Assembly (NCBI RefSeq): GCF_039541855.1
Contig: NZ_BAABHA010000010.1
Span: forward strand, 124,001-188,000
Length of the DNA: 64,000 nt
Direction of reading: 5' to 3'
DNA from: Solirubrum koreensis
GTDB lineage: Bacteria > Bacteroidota > Bacteroidia > Cytophagales > Hymenobacteraceae
A program made the translations under genes and the position numbers. This document shows positions 36,652 through 45,401 of the stretch, in pieces; positions within the stretch are counted from its first letter, which is position 1; each line of letters starts with the position of its first letter. The notes under the pieces were generated by a model that saw only the letters and a list, made by a program, of their open reading frames with translations, had not been told where the DNA came from and did not search any database.

Positions 36652-38508
36652 TCAGGGCTGATTATCGCCTGCGGGCGGATCAGTTGGCAGGCTATTGCGC
36701 GAATTCAGCAGGCCCTCAGGCACGCTTAATTCGCCCGTGTGCGGATCGATCAGGCCGTTGCGCTCGTCCTCTATGTTGGTGGCCTGGGTGTATACGTCGC
36801 CGGCAATGGGCCGCTTGCGCAATTCCTGTTTAAAGGCCTGAATGGCAGCGGTGCGGGTGGCTGCGTCCTGGGGACCACCGTAATCGGGGAAGCCAAAGCC
36901 GCCCCATTCGCTTACAACCAAGGGTTTTTGGCGGCGGTAGAAGAAAGGGTCGCCAATAACCAGCGGAAAAGCTGCCGTGCCTTCAAACTCGCCTGCTACC
37001 AGCCGGTCGAGTAGCTCCTGCCAGCGGGTGAGGTCGGGCGTGTAAAGGTGCGCGGTTAACAGGTCCGATTTCAGTCGACCTTCCTGCGAAATGTGCTGCC
37101 AGCCGTCGTTATCGACCACCAAAAACTGCGGGTGCTCGATGAGCATGTAGTGGTAAAGGTCCACGATGTACCGCCGGGTGCCGGGGTTAGTGGCAATGTC
37201 CTGCGCGCCCCAGTCCTCGTTGTACAGGCTCCAGATAACCACCGAGGGGTGCGACTCGATTAAGGCCAGCATGCGCAGCAGCTCGGCGCGGTGATTGGCG
37301 CGGCTGCGCGGCGTGGAGCTGTGTGGGCTGGGTACCTCCACCCACAGCAGCAGACCCAGTTCGTCGGCCAGGTTGTAAATGCGCGGATCGACGCCGGCAA
37401 TGTGCACCCGCACCAGGTTGCAGCCGAGCGCCTGCATGGCGTGAAAGTGGCGCTGCATTTCCTCGTAGGTAGCCGTACCGGGCTGGTACAGAATGCCGTC
37501 GAGGTACACGGGCTGGTTGTTGAGATACACGTGCCGCCCGCGCGACTCAATTTTGCGCAGTCCGAAGAACGTTTCAATCTGGGCGGCGTGGCCGTCGGCA
37601 TCAATGAGCTGAGCTACCAGTCGGTACAGGTGCGGGTTTTCTGGCGACCAAAGCTGCGCGCCGGCCAGTTCCATAACCACGCGCTGCTGCCGCTGGCCGG
37701 CTTCCAGCCGCAGGGGAAAATCGGAGGTGGCCAGCACAGAGGTGGCTTGCTCGTCGCGTTCGAATACTTGCAGGCGCAGTGTGTACTGGCCGGGGTCCTG
37801 AATGCGCGTGCTCAAGGTGAAGCGCACCAACTGGTCTTCAATCACGCTGTCGACGCCAACGCGGGAACGGAGGCGGTTGCGCTCCACCAGTTCCAGCCAC
37901 ACGGAGCGTACCGCGCCAGTTTGGGTTTGGTACCAGATGCCCCCGCGCTTGTACACGTGCGACTCCTGTTTACCGCGCGGTCGTTCGGCGTCCATGGTGT
38001 CGGCAATGCGTACGGTAAGGCGGTTTACGGGCCGTAAGTGCGCTTCCAGTAACTCAAAGCTGAAAGACGTGTACTCGCCGTAGTGCACGTCTTCGCCCTC
38101 AATGGTGCGCAAGGGGTGGCCGTTCAGCCACACGCGGGTTTCGTAGCCGCAAGCCCCAAACGTGAGCTGGAACAAGGAGTTGGCCTGGGCCGCCGAGCGT
38201 TCGGGAAGGGTAAATTCCCGCTCGTACCACGCCACCACCTCGTCTTGCCACACCCGGGCGTTCTGGCCTTTGGCCGCCGCCATGTGGTCTTCCACCGAGC
38301 CTGGCCACTGCGCCGTGTGCTCGTAATGATGCCCCAGGTGCCAACCTTCGCGCAGGCCCGTATCCTCGGCATCGTGGGCGAAATGCCACTCGCCATCAAG
38401 CAGCTCGTAGTTGTTGGTGCGCAACACAGCCCGGGGCAACGGGTTAAGTGACGTGCGGCCGTTTTCGGCCGGCTGACGAAGGCTGGGGGTCGGTTGTTCG
38501 GCGCTCAT
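36652..38508 (-). CDS. Glycoside hydrolase family 2 enzyme
   Basis: A 618-residue protein with the GH2 domain order: N-terminal sugar-binding jelly roll (1-200; DYNWHF-like LLDGEWHFAHDAED, GCYETRVWLNGHPL-like region), immunoglobulin-like domain, and TIM barrel. The acid/base Glu is in WSLYNEDWG and the nucleophile Glu is likely VSEWGGFGFPDYGG. The pattern fits beta-glucuronidase/beta-galactosidase relatives; substrate is not determined. No signal peptide is seen, so it is probably cytoplasmic and acts on imported glycosides. Confidence 0.9.
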   Translation of the reverse strand: MSAEQPTPSLRQPAENGRTSLNPLPRAVLRTNNYELLDGEWHFAHDAEDTGLREGWHLGHHYEHTAQWPGSVEDHMAAAKGQNARVWQDEVVAWYEREFTLPERSAAQANSLFQLTFGACGYETRVWLNGHPLRTIEGEDVHYGEYTSFSFELLEAHLRPVNRLTVRIADTMDAERPRGKQESHVYKRGGIWYQTQTGAVRSVWLELVERNRLRSRVGVDSVIEDQLVRFTLSTRIQDPGQYTLRLQVFERDEQATSVLATSDFPLRLEAGQRQQRVVMELAGAQLWSPENPHLYRLVAQLIDADGHAAQIETFFGLRKIESRGRHVYLNNQPVYLDGILYQPGTATYEEMQRHFHAMQALGCNLVRVHIAGVDPRIYNLADELGLLLWVEVPSPHSSTPRSRANHRAELLRMLALIESHPSVVIWSLYNEDWGAQDIATNPGTRRYIVDLYHYMLIEHPQFLVVDNDGWQHISQEGRLKSDLLTAHLYTPDLTRWQELLDRLVAGEFEGTAAFPLVIGDPFFYRRQKPLVVSEWGGFGFPDYGGPQDAATRTAAIQAFKQELRKRPIAGDVYTQATNIEDERNGLIDPHTGELSVPEGLLNSRNSLPTDPPAGDNQP

Positions 38509-38761
38509 GCCAGAAGTGCGGTGGATGAGGTACTACAAACGAATATTGCGCATTCGCGGATGAAGTTTAACCTCAACAACAATAACGCGACGCCGCCGCT
38601 GGTCTTCGATTAGACGTTAGAAAGTAGCGCGTGGGTAAGCACTTTAAGCACCGCGCCCCACCCGGAAAACCAACAAGGGCATCGGGCGGGGCGAGAGGTA
38701 TTACAGGAATAGCCGGAACGTTTTCGGAAGCCGTTTCAAATGCGAACCGACCGAGGCAAAC

Positions 38762-40039
38762 TCAGGTTTTCTGCTTTTTCTTTTTAGCGGCCGGAAAGAG
38801 AATGTTGTTCAGAATCAGGCGGTAACCGGGGGAGTTGGGATGCAGGGCCAGGTCGGTGGGCTCTTCCTCCACCATGTGCTGGTAGTCTTCGGGGTCGTGG
38901 CCGCCGTAGAACGTCCAGGTGCCTTTGCCCAGTTCGCCGTGCATGTAGCGCACCTCGCCAGAGGCCTTGTTGTCGCCCATCACCAGCACATCGGACTTCA
39001 CCAGGCTTTTGCGGAAAGCGGTGGTCTGGCCCATAAATCCTTTGATGGTTTTCGTGTGGTTTTGGGTAAGCATGGTGGGTACGGGGTCGTACTTGGCCGA
39101 GAAGGTAAAGAGCGAGAAGTAGTCGTTGTCTTCGCCCACGCCCCGCTCGTAGGGCTGCATGTCGATGTTCGAGTACTCGTACTGCAACGGATTGCGCTCC
39201 AGGGTGAAATCCTTGAAAGCCAGGCTGCGGTTGAAGTTGAGCTTCTGTTGGGCCTGCGGATCGGCGGCGTCGCCGTCGTAAATGCTTTCCACCATGTCCA
39301 CGCCTAGGCCCGCCAAGGCAATGTCGTAGGTATCGGTGGCCGAGCACATGGCGAACATAAAGCCGCCGCCGGCCAGAAACTCCTGCATGCGCGTAACCAC
39401 CGAGCCCTTCATTTGCGAGACTTTGCTGAAACCGTGGCGCTTGGCGGCGGCTTCGGCGTCGCGCTGCTGCTGCTGGTACCAGGGGCGGTTGCGGTAGGTG
39501 AGGTAAAACTTGCCGTACTGACCCGTAAAGTCCTCGTGGTGCAGGTGCAGCCAGTCGTACTTGGGCAGCTTGCCATCGAGCACTTCGTCGTCGTAAATCT
39601 CTTCGTAGGGAATTTCGGCGTAGGTCAGCACCAGCGTCACGGCGTCGTCCCAGGGCTGCTTTCCTTTGGGCGTGTACACCGCAATTTTGGGCGCTTTCTC
39701 CAGCTTCATCACGTCCATGTTGGCGTTGGGCTCGGCTATCTGAGCCAGGATGCCGTTGTACTGCGCGTCGCTAATAACCTGGTAAGTAACGCCGCGCACA
39801 GCCAGCTCCTGCTCCACGCCCTGCATGTTCGGGCAGGAAAAGGCGCCGCCGCGGTAGTTCAGCAGCCAATCGACTTCTACTTGCTTGCCCAGCAGCCAGT
39901 AGGCCATGCCGTACGCTTTAAGGTGTTCCTTCTGCGCCTCATCCATGGGAATGAGCACCTGGCTGGCCCGGGCCGCTAGGGGCAAACCCAGGCCCAAGGC
40001 CAGTAGCAGAATTGAGAAAAAGGAGCGGAGTAAAATCAT
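38762..40039 (-). CDS. Conserved secreted protein, often named asparagine synthetase B
   Basis: A 425-residue protein with a signal peptide (LLRSFFSILLLALGLGLPLA, cut near ARASQ). I recall close relatives in Bacteroidota being labelled asparagine synthetase B, but it lacks the N-terminal catalytic Cys of class II amidotransferases and the PP-loop SGGxDS motif, so that name is doubtful. Features such as YGMAYWLLGK, FLAGGGFMFAMCSATDTYDIAL and FYGGHDPEDYQH recall ThuA/GATase-1-like folds. Periplasmic; activity unknown. Confidence 0.8.
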   Translation of the reverse strand: MILLRSFFSILLLALGLGLPLAARASQVLIPMDEAQKEHLKAYGMAYWLLGKQVEVDWLLNYRGGAFSCPNMQGVEQELAVRGVTYQVISDAQYNGILAQIAEPNANMDVMKLEKAPKIAVYTPKGKQPWDDAVTLVLTYAEIPYEEIYDDEVLDGKLPKYDWLHLHHEDFTGQYGKFYLTYRNRPWYQQQQRDAEAAAKRHGFSKVSQMKGSVVTRMQEFLAGGGFMFAMCSATDTYDIALAGLGVDMVESIYDGDAADPQAQQKLNFNRSLAFKDFTLERNPLQYEYSNIDMQPYERGVGEDNDYFSLFTFSAKYDPVPTMLTQNHTKTIKGFMGQTTAFRKSLVKSDVLVMGDNKASGEVRYMHGELGKGTWTFYGGHDPEDYQHMVEEEPTDLALHPNSPGYRLILNNILFPAAKKKKQKT

Positions 40040-40187
40040 GCGACGGGGCGGAAAAGCAGCCTAAACAAATGTAGCGAAACGGGTAGGAGTTTTACCGAAA
40101 GCCAGTACCTTTCGGCCGGGCCGCGTGTGGTGTTTTGCCAGTCGCGGCGCCTGTTCAAGACTACAGACGTCTTTTGGCTCGGCGGGT

Positions 40188-41429
40188 ATGCATTGGTTTG
40201 AAAACATTCGGGAAGCGTTCCGTTCCATTAACAGCAACCTGCTGCGTACCGTTCTAACGGCGCTTATTGTTAGCATCGGCATCATGTCGCTTGTGGGCAT
40301 CCTCACGGCCATCGATGCCATGAAATACTCGCTGAACGCCACGTTCAGCAGCCTCGGCGCCAACTCCTTCGACATCGAAGCCAAAGGCTATACGAACCGC
40401 ATGCGTCGTGGGGGGGTGCGCGGGAAACAATATCCGCCCATTAATTACCTGCAAGCCAAACAGTACAAGCAACGCCTCGGCGACGAAGGGGAAGTGGGCG
40501 TGTCGGCTTTCATTGCGGGCGCTGCCAAGCTCAAAGCCGGCGATAAGGAAACCAACCCCAACACCCGCGTAATTGCCGGCGACGAAAACTACCTGCGCAA
40601 CCAAAGCTATAACCTGGCGGTCGGGCGCAGCTTTGGGCAAACCGAGCTGGAAAGCGGGGCCAACGTGGCCATCATTGGCAGCGAAGTCAAGGAAAAGCTC
40701 TTCGGCAACGCTTCGGCCGAGGGCAAATACGTGTTCCTGCTGGGCCAGCGTTTTCAGGTGGTGGGCGTACTCGAACGCAGTGGCAGCGGTGCCGGAGGCG
40801 GCGGCGGCGCCGACCGCCTCGCCCTGATTCCGCTCGAAACCGGCAACCAAATGCCCCGGCAGCAGGCTCTTACGTACGACATTAAAACGGCCGTGGCCAC
40901 CGCCGAAAGCCTGCCGTTTGTGATGGACCAGGCCCGCGGCATTATGCGCGCCGTGCGCCAAGACGCGCTGGGGCAGGAAGATTCGTTTGAGATGGAAAGC
41001 AGCGACTCGCTGGCCAGCAAGCTGGATTCGCTGTCGGGAAACCTGAAAATCGGTGGCTTTCTGGTGGGCTTCATCACCCTGCTGGGCGCTAGTATTGCCC
41101 TCATGAACATCATGATGGTGTCGGTAACGGAGCGCACCCGTGAAATAGGAATTCGTAAGGCACTGGGCGCAACGGCGGTGCAAATCCGGCAGCAATTCCT
41201 CATCGAGGCCATCGTGATTTGCGTACTCGGCGGCGCGCTCGGCATTGTGCTGGGCGTAAGCATGGGCAACGCCGTGTCGCTGTTTGTGGGCGAGGGTACC
41301 TTCCTGGTGCCGTGGCTGTGGATGATGCTGGGCCTGATTATCTGCGTAACGGTAGGCTTGGCCTCCGGCTATTACCCGGCCAGCAAAGCCGCCGCTCTGG
41401 ACCCCATCGAGTCGTTGCGCTACGAGTAG
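40188..41429 (+). CDS. ABC transporter permease, MacB/FtsX type
   Basis: A 413-residue inner-membrane protein with MacB topology: an N-terminal helix (TVLTALIVSIGIMSLVGILT), a large periplasmic domain (about 45-275), and three C-terminal helices (FLVGFITLLGASIALMNIMM; IVICVLGGALGIVLGVSMG; WMMLGLIICVTVGLASGYYP). The coupling motif ERTREIGIRKALGA is characteristic. MacB-type systems export lipoproteins, antibiotics or peptides. The ATPase partner is not adjacent. ATG 40188 gives the family N-terminus. Confidence 0.92.
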   Translation: MHWFENIREAFRSINSNLLRTVLTALIVSIGIMSLVGILTAIDAMKYSLNATFSSLGANSFDIEAKGYTNRMRRGGVRGKQYPPINYLQAKQYKQRLGDEGEVGVSAFIAGAAKLKAGDKETNPNTRVIAGDENYLRNQSYNLAVGRSFGQTELESGANVAIIGSEVKEKLFGNASAEGKYVFLLGQRFQVVGVLERSGSGAGGGGGADRLALIPLETGNQMPRQQALTYDIKTAVATAESLPFVMDQARGIMRAVRQDALGQEDSFEMESSDSLASKLDSLSGNLKIGGFLVGFITLLGASIALMNIMMVSVTERTREIGIRKALGATAVQIRQQFLIEAIVICVLGGALGIVLGVSMGNAVSLFVGEGTFLVPWLWMMLGLIICVTVGLASGYYPASKAAALDPIESLRYE

Positions 41430-41675
41430 GAGCGGGGCCGACCGATGCAACACAGACCGAAATATTGGCTTGCCGCAGCGCCCATCATAAGCAATCTGAA
41501 AATCCAGGGGCAGCACGCGCCCGGCAGTCGGGCTCTGGTCTACCCCGCGGCTATTGCAGGCGCCGCCGGCCGTTTCCGAGTACCCCAACTCAAGCTGCCC
41601 GATGCAGCCGTGGCTTGACGCAACCGACAAGTGCTTTGTTGTCTGTAGACCGATGGTTTCAGCAGGGTAGATTCA

Positions 41676-41935
41676 GTGGCAGCTCTACCAGACGTCCCGG
41701 GCTGCTACGGCGAAGATGCCAAAAGCTGGCGCGCGGGCTGCGGACTTGCTGATACCGCCTATGAAGTGCTGCTGAACCAGGATTTCTTGTTACAACAACA
41801 GTCTCAATATTACTACCAAGGCCTCTCTGAGCCGGCCACCCTCTACCTCCCTTTTGATTTGCGTATGGGCTGTTTGCTCACGTCGCAGCCAACAACGGCG
41901 ACTCGACTACCATTGCGCACGTGACCGAAATCTGA
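41676..41935 (+). pseudogene. Possible gene remnant with frameshift
   Basis: The stretch codes for a protein-like sequence (AYEVLLNQDFLLQQQSQYYY, then ATLYLPFDLRM) whose sensible continuation lies in another frame (LFAHVAANNGDSTTIAHVTE, stop at 41933-41935), suggesting a one-base frameshift near 41870. No family recognised. The surrounding 41430-42231 has no intact gene and reads as decayed DNA; this call is tentative. Confidence 0.25.
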
Positions 41936-42202
41936 GCTCTGCGCGACTGGTGCACGACTCCCAAACGGGGCCAGCCATTGACATAGCCCCCGGATAACGA
42001 GGGGCCAGATTATATACAGTTGCGCTAACCCCAACGCTCTGCTACTTTTTCACCCGATAAGGATGTCTCGACCAAACCTTGAATTTCTGCCCGACGAACG
42101 TACACCTTTCCGTTTGAGCGTCTGACGTTGAAACCCATCCTGCTGCCCGCAGCGAAGGGAGAGTGTATAAGTGACACCATTCGCGTTTGTCATAATAAGT
42201 TA

Positions 42203-42210
42203 TAGATTTG
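42203..42210 (+). promoter_or_regulatory. Putative -7 element of the XRE-like gene
   Basis: TAGATTTG, exact consensus, 21 nt before the ATG at 42232; the sequence around it is A+T-rich. Confidence 0.5.
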
Positions 42211-42231
42211 TGTAAATAATCATTTGGGTGT

Positions 42232-42837
42232 ATGGCAAAGACCACAACTGTTGGGCAGCGTTTCGCAGAGCTTATTTCTCATTTGGGTATATCTAAGAAT
42301 GCCTTTGCAATGTCTTTGGATAAGACGGCCACCGTTATTCAGCACATAGTAGAAGAGCGGAATAAGCCTGGTTTTGATCTTTTGTGTAAGGTGTTTGAAA
42401 AATACCCAAATGTGTCTAAAGACTGGCTGATGCAGGGTGTTGGCCAAATGTTGCAAGGTTCTGCAGGCCTCGCCGTTATACCCGGCGCACCTAGCGCCGG
42501 GAAAATTACGGAAGCTCCGGCTGTTGCTGCATCGGCAGCAAACGTATCTACTGCTGCTACGCCTCTGGAAGCTCCGATTCGAGTAGCGGCTGAAGTACCT
42601 ACTAATCCCGTTCTTGCAGATGCAGGTGCAACAACAAAGGAAGTTGCGCCCCAGGAATTCGGTGCACCGGCACATGTTGCGGCTGCACCCGCTGTTCCTG
42701 CGGTATCGTGGGAGGCCGCGCTGTACGCACAACAGCTTAGCCATCAGCTGGCGTTGGCGGAAATGCGGAACCAGCATTTACTGGAGCAGCAGCGCCTGAT
42801 GCAACAAATGGTGGACTTGCTCCAAAAACAGCGCTGA
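42232..42837 (+). CDS. XRE-type helix-turn-helix protein with Ala/Pro linker
   Basis: A 201-residue protein. Residues 1-70 form a Cro/CI-like helix-turn-helix (GQRFAELISHLGISKNAFAM, KVFEKYPNVSKDWLMQG), the type often found in Bacteroidota phage or element-borne regulators. Residues 75-155 are Ala/Pro/Val-rich and disordered. The last 45 residues are a Gln/Leu-rich coiled coil (QLALAEMRNQHLLEQQRLMQ) suited to oligomerisation. It stands next to a decayed gene-poor region and ends before a long perfect hairpin. Confidence 0.8.
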   Translation: MAKTTTVGQRFAELISHLGISKNAFAMSLDKTATVIQHIVEERNKPGFDLLCKVFEKYPNVSKDWLMQGVGQMLQGSAGLAVIPGAPSAGKITEAPAVAASAANVSTAATPLEAPIRVAAEVPTNPVLADAGATTKEVAPQEFGAPAHVAAAPAVPAVSWEAALYAQQLSHQLALAEMRNQHLLEQQRLMQQMVDLLQKQR

Positions 42838-42854
42838 GTCTTGTAAGGGGCTAT

Positions 42855-42902
42855 GAGAAACGAAAATGGGCTAACGTGTACGTTAGCCCATTTTCGTTTC
42901 TC
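42855..42902. terminator. Long bidirectional terminator hairpin
   Basis: A 23-bp perfect stem with a 2-nt centre (GT), between the XRE-like gene and the convergent mtaB. The arms contain AAAA and TTTT near their bases. Confidence 0.85.
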
Positions 42903-42915
42903 TACTGAATCCGGC

Positions 42916-44265
42916 TTAGTGGACGAACTCCTCAATGCCCATTTCCTCTGCCTCCATCAGGCCAGCTGCATTGACTTGCGTTAAGCGCAGTGGTTTCAAC
43001 TCGCCTACCAAAAGCGGGTCATAATTGGCTACCACCCGAATGTAATTGGGCGTGAAGCCTTCCATGCGGCCGTCGGGGCCCAGGTCGTCTTCGAAGAGTA
43101 CCTTGGTTTCCAGGCCCACGTGCTGCTCGTAGAAGTGGCGCTTTTTCTTTTCGGAAAGGCTTCGCAGCTGGGTCGTACGCTCGTGGCGCACCCGGTCCTG
43201 CACGCGGCCGGGTAACGTGGGAGCCAGCGTGTTTTCGCGTTCGGAGTAAGGAAACACGTGCAGATACGATACCGGCAGCTCGTTCAGAAACTGGTACGTG
43301 TCGAGAAAGTCGGCCTCGGTTTCGCCGGGGAAGCCTACAATAACGTCGACCCCGATGCAGGCGTGCGGCATTACCTGCTTGATAAGGGCCACCCGCTCGG
43401 CATACAGCTCCCGGCGGTAGCGGCGGCGCATCAGGCCCAGAATTTTGTTCGAGCCCGACTGCAGCGGAATGTGGAAGTGCGGCATGAACCGTTGCGACTG
43501 CGCCACCGTGCGGATAATTTCGTCGGTCAACAGGTTGGGCTCGCAACTACTGATGCGGAAACGCTGAATGCCTGTTACAGTATCCAGTGCTTTAACCAAA
43601 TCGGTAAACGTTTCCCGCCGTTCGCGCTCCGGGCCTTGCAGGCCAAAGTCGCCCAGGTTAACGCCCGTTAGCACAATTTCCTTGGTGCCGGTTTCGGCCA
43701 GCTGCTGCACGCGCTCTACCACGCTTGCTACCGAGCCGGAGCGGCTGTGGCCACGGGCCAGCGGAATGGTGCAGAACGAGCAAGAGTAGTCGCAGCCGTC
43801 CTGTACTTTGAGGAAGGTGCGGGTTCGGTCGCCGAAGCTGTGGGCGGCGTGAAACTCGGTGGCTTCGCTGATGGGCGAGGCAAACACCTGACCGGGCTGC
43901 CCGGCGGCGGGCTTGCGGAAGGCGGTTTCGTCAAGAATTTCGGCCAGCCGGAATTTCTCGGCTGCGCCTAATACAGCGTGTACACCGGGTATTTCCGCTA
44001 TTTCCTGCGGCTTGAGCTGCGCGTAGCAGCCTACAATGGTCACGTAGGCCTCGGGGTTGTGCTTGAGGGCCTGCTGCACCACCTTCCGGCATTTGCGGTC
44101 GGCGTGGTCGGTGACGGAGCAGGTGTTGATGACGTAAATATCGGCCCCCCGCTCGAAGGCTACTTTCGCAAAGCCTCGCTCCTCAAACTGCCGGCCCAGG
44201 GCCGACGTTTCAGAGAAGTTGAGCTTGCAGCCCAGCGTATAAAAGGCAACGGTGCGCGTGTTCAT
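42916..44265 (-). CDS. mtaB: tRNA (t6A37) methylthiotransferase MtaB
   Basis: Radical-SAM enzyme that converts t6A37 to ms2t6A37 in tRNAs reading A-starting codons. The 449-residue protein has the MtaB-type N-terminus (FYTLGCKLNFSETSAL), INTCSVTDHADRKCR, VVGCYAQLKP, the radical-SAM site QDGCDYSCSFCTIPLARG and the PLQSGSNKILGLMRR segment. The N-terminal LGCKxN distinguishes MtaB from MiaB. An exact TATCTTTG box precedes the start. Confidence 0.95.
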   Translation of the reverse strand: MNTRTVAFYTLGCKLNFSETSALGRQFEERGFAKVAFERGADIYVINTCSVTDHADRKCRKVVQQALKHNPEAYVTIVGCYAQLKPQEIAEIPGVHAVLGAAEKFRLAEILDETAFRKPAAGQPGQVFASPISEATEFHAAHSFGDRTRTFLKVQDGCDYSCSFCTIPLARGHSRSGSVASVVERVQQLAETGTKEIVLTGVNLGDFGLQGPERERRETFTDLVKALDTVTGIQRFRISSCEPNLLTDEIIRTVAQSQRFMPHFHIPLQSGSNKILGLMRRRYRRELYAERVALIKQVMPHACIGVDVIVGFPGETEADFLDTYQFLNELPVSYLHVFPYSERENTLAPTLPGRVQDRVRHERTTQLRSLSEKKKRHFYEQHVGLETKVLFEDDLGPDGRMEGFTPNYIRVVANYDPLLVGELKPLRLTQVNAAGLMEAEEMGIEEFVH

Positions 44266-44273
44266 AAGTCCAG

Positions 44274-44281
44274 CAAAGATA
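44274..44281 (-). promoter_or_regulatory. Putative mtaB -7 element
   Basis: Minus-strand TATCTTTG, exact consensus, 8 nt upstream of the mtaB ATG; the leader would be very short. The rest of 44282-44420 holds no gene. Confidence 0.45.
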
Positions 44282-44420
44282 CAACGCGGAGCGGGCTGCC
44301 GGTTCCGACTGCAGTAGGGCTATGCAACGGCAGCAAGATGTAACCGCCCGAAGGTGCTTTGTGGGGCAAGAGGTTAAGGCAGGACAACGGGCCTTGAGGC
44401 GGTCAAAACGGTGTTAAATT

Positions 44421-44451
44421 TACTTTTGATTGGCTCGCTAAATGGGGAAGC
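44421..44451 (+). repeat. Left inverted-repeat end of a single-gene cassette
   Basis: TACTTTT (44421-44427), 16-nt spacer with TGG at positions 4-6, GGGGAAGC (44444-44451), then CTACA. Same layout as the units at 31.4 kb. The 150 bp between it and the next ATG is A+T-rich and presumably holds the cassette promoter. Confidence 0.75.
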
Positions 44452-44603
44452 CTACAAACCCAATACTTTTATAGGGGCTGTTGGATGTTTTTAAAAGACT
44501 TTCATATAGCTTCAACAATAAGTAGCGAATCAAGAGGGCAACTACCCTTCTGTACTACCTGTTTTCAGTCTTTTTGATTATGATCTTCAGTAAGTTCTAA
44601 ATA

Positions 44604-45320
44604 ATGGATGAGTTCGGTAAAAATGGGGAGGCTGTCCGCATTGATGAATTAATGCCTGAACGGTACAAGGAACAAGATAGAGAAATGAGAGAACAAATGG
44701 GTCTTAGTAAAAGAGACTCTTCCCTCTCGTGGAGAGAGCAGTTCCGAAAGGACAATGCAGAAATGAAGGAGAAAAGAGAGCGAACTATGCGCCGGTTAAT
44801 GGCTGGTAGCGAAGAACATTTTCAACGGGTAGAGGCCGAACGTGCACGCCAAGAGTTCCTTGCCTTCCAGCCGTATAGCAGCTTAGAGGAGGTCTTCGCT
44901 GAATGGGAATGCCGAAGTGGCAGAAGCTGTGAGGTCAAATTTTTAAGACCGTCCAACTTAGCCGAGTGGCAATCGACCATTTATCGATGCGCGACAATGG
45001 TAAAAGTTTTGAAGACTCTTGATCAATTTATTCCCCAAAACATAAAGCAATACCGGTTTCACTACATCTACAAGACGTTCTATAAATTTACCACCCATGT
45101 GTTTGAGTACGACCCTGCGAACTACTCTTTCATCGTGAAAACGGGAGCTGCGTTTGGCAATGACCAGATCGATAACAAGCAGATGCCAGCACTCTACGAA
45201 AACGCACGCGCACAATTGGAGAACTTGTTGCAAACGATGAAGTCTGAGCTGCCTCAAACACATTTTGAAAAAGTATTTGCTCTGTACGTATACATCAAGG
45301 ATAAGAAAACTGCTCACTAG
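44604..45320 (+). CDS. Unknown protein carried between inverted repeats
   Basis: A 238-residue protein of unknown function. Residues 1-90 are highly charged and helical (ERYKEQDREMREQMGLSKRD, EMKEKRERTMRRLMAG), probably coiled coil. Residues 90-238 look globular, with aromatic-rich QYRFHYIYKTFYKFTTHVFE and a C-terminal FEKVFALYVYIKDKK. No transposase, HUH or DDE motif, signal peptide or membrane helix. Codon use is clearly more A+T-rich than neighbouring genes. The stop codon lies 1 nt before the right repeat and the left repeat ends about 150 nt before the ATG. Confidence 0.75.
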   Translation: MDEFGKNGEAVRIDELMPERYKEQDREMREQMGLSKRDSSLSWREQFRKDNAEMKEKRERTMRRLMAGSEEHFQRVEAERARQEFLAFQPYSSLEEVFAEWECRSGRSCEVKFLRPSNLAEWQSTIYRCATMVKVLKTLDQFIPQNIKQYRFHYIYKTFYKFTTHVFEYDPANYSFIVKTGAAFGNDQIDNKQMPALYENARAQLENLLQTMKSELPQTHFEKVFALYVYIKDKKTAH

Positions 45321-45321
45321 A

Positions 45322-45352
45322 GCTTACCAGCTTGGTAGGCCAAGCGAAAGTA
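45322..45352 (-). repeat. Right inverted-repeat end of the single-gene cassette
   Basis: Read on the minus strand: TACTTTC, 16-nt spacer with TGG at positions 4-6 and TACC at 9-12, then TGGTAAGC. It mirrors the left end with 16-nt spacing kept exactly. It begins 1 nt after the stop codon of the cassette gene. Confidence 0.7.
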
Positions 45353-45401
45353 AAGTTCAGGTGCGATTAGTCAAAATGCAGGCGTGGCGCTTTGCGCCTG
45401 A

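Noticed and set aside
38653..38693. G+C-rich hairpin in the gap before the GH2 gene
   Set aside because: The stem has a mismatch, a long loop and no T run, and it does not sit at a gene end that needs it; too weak to annotate.
44604..45320. Cassette gene considered as a transposase or REP-associated tyrosine transposase
   Set aside because: No HUH, catalytic Tyr, DDE or integrase motif can be seen in the 238 residues.
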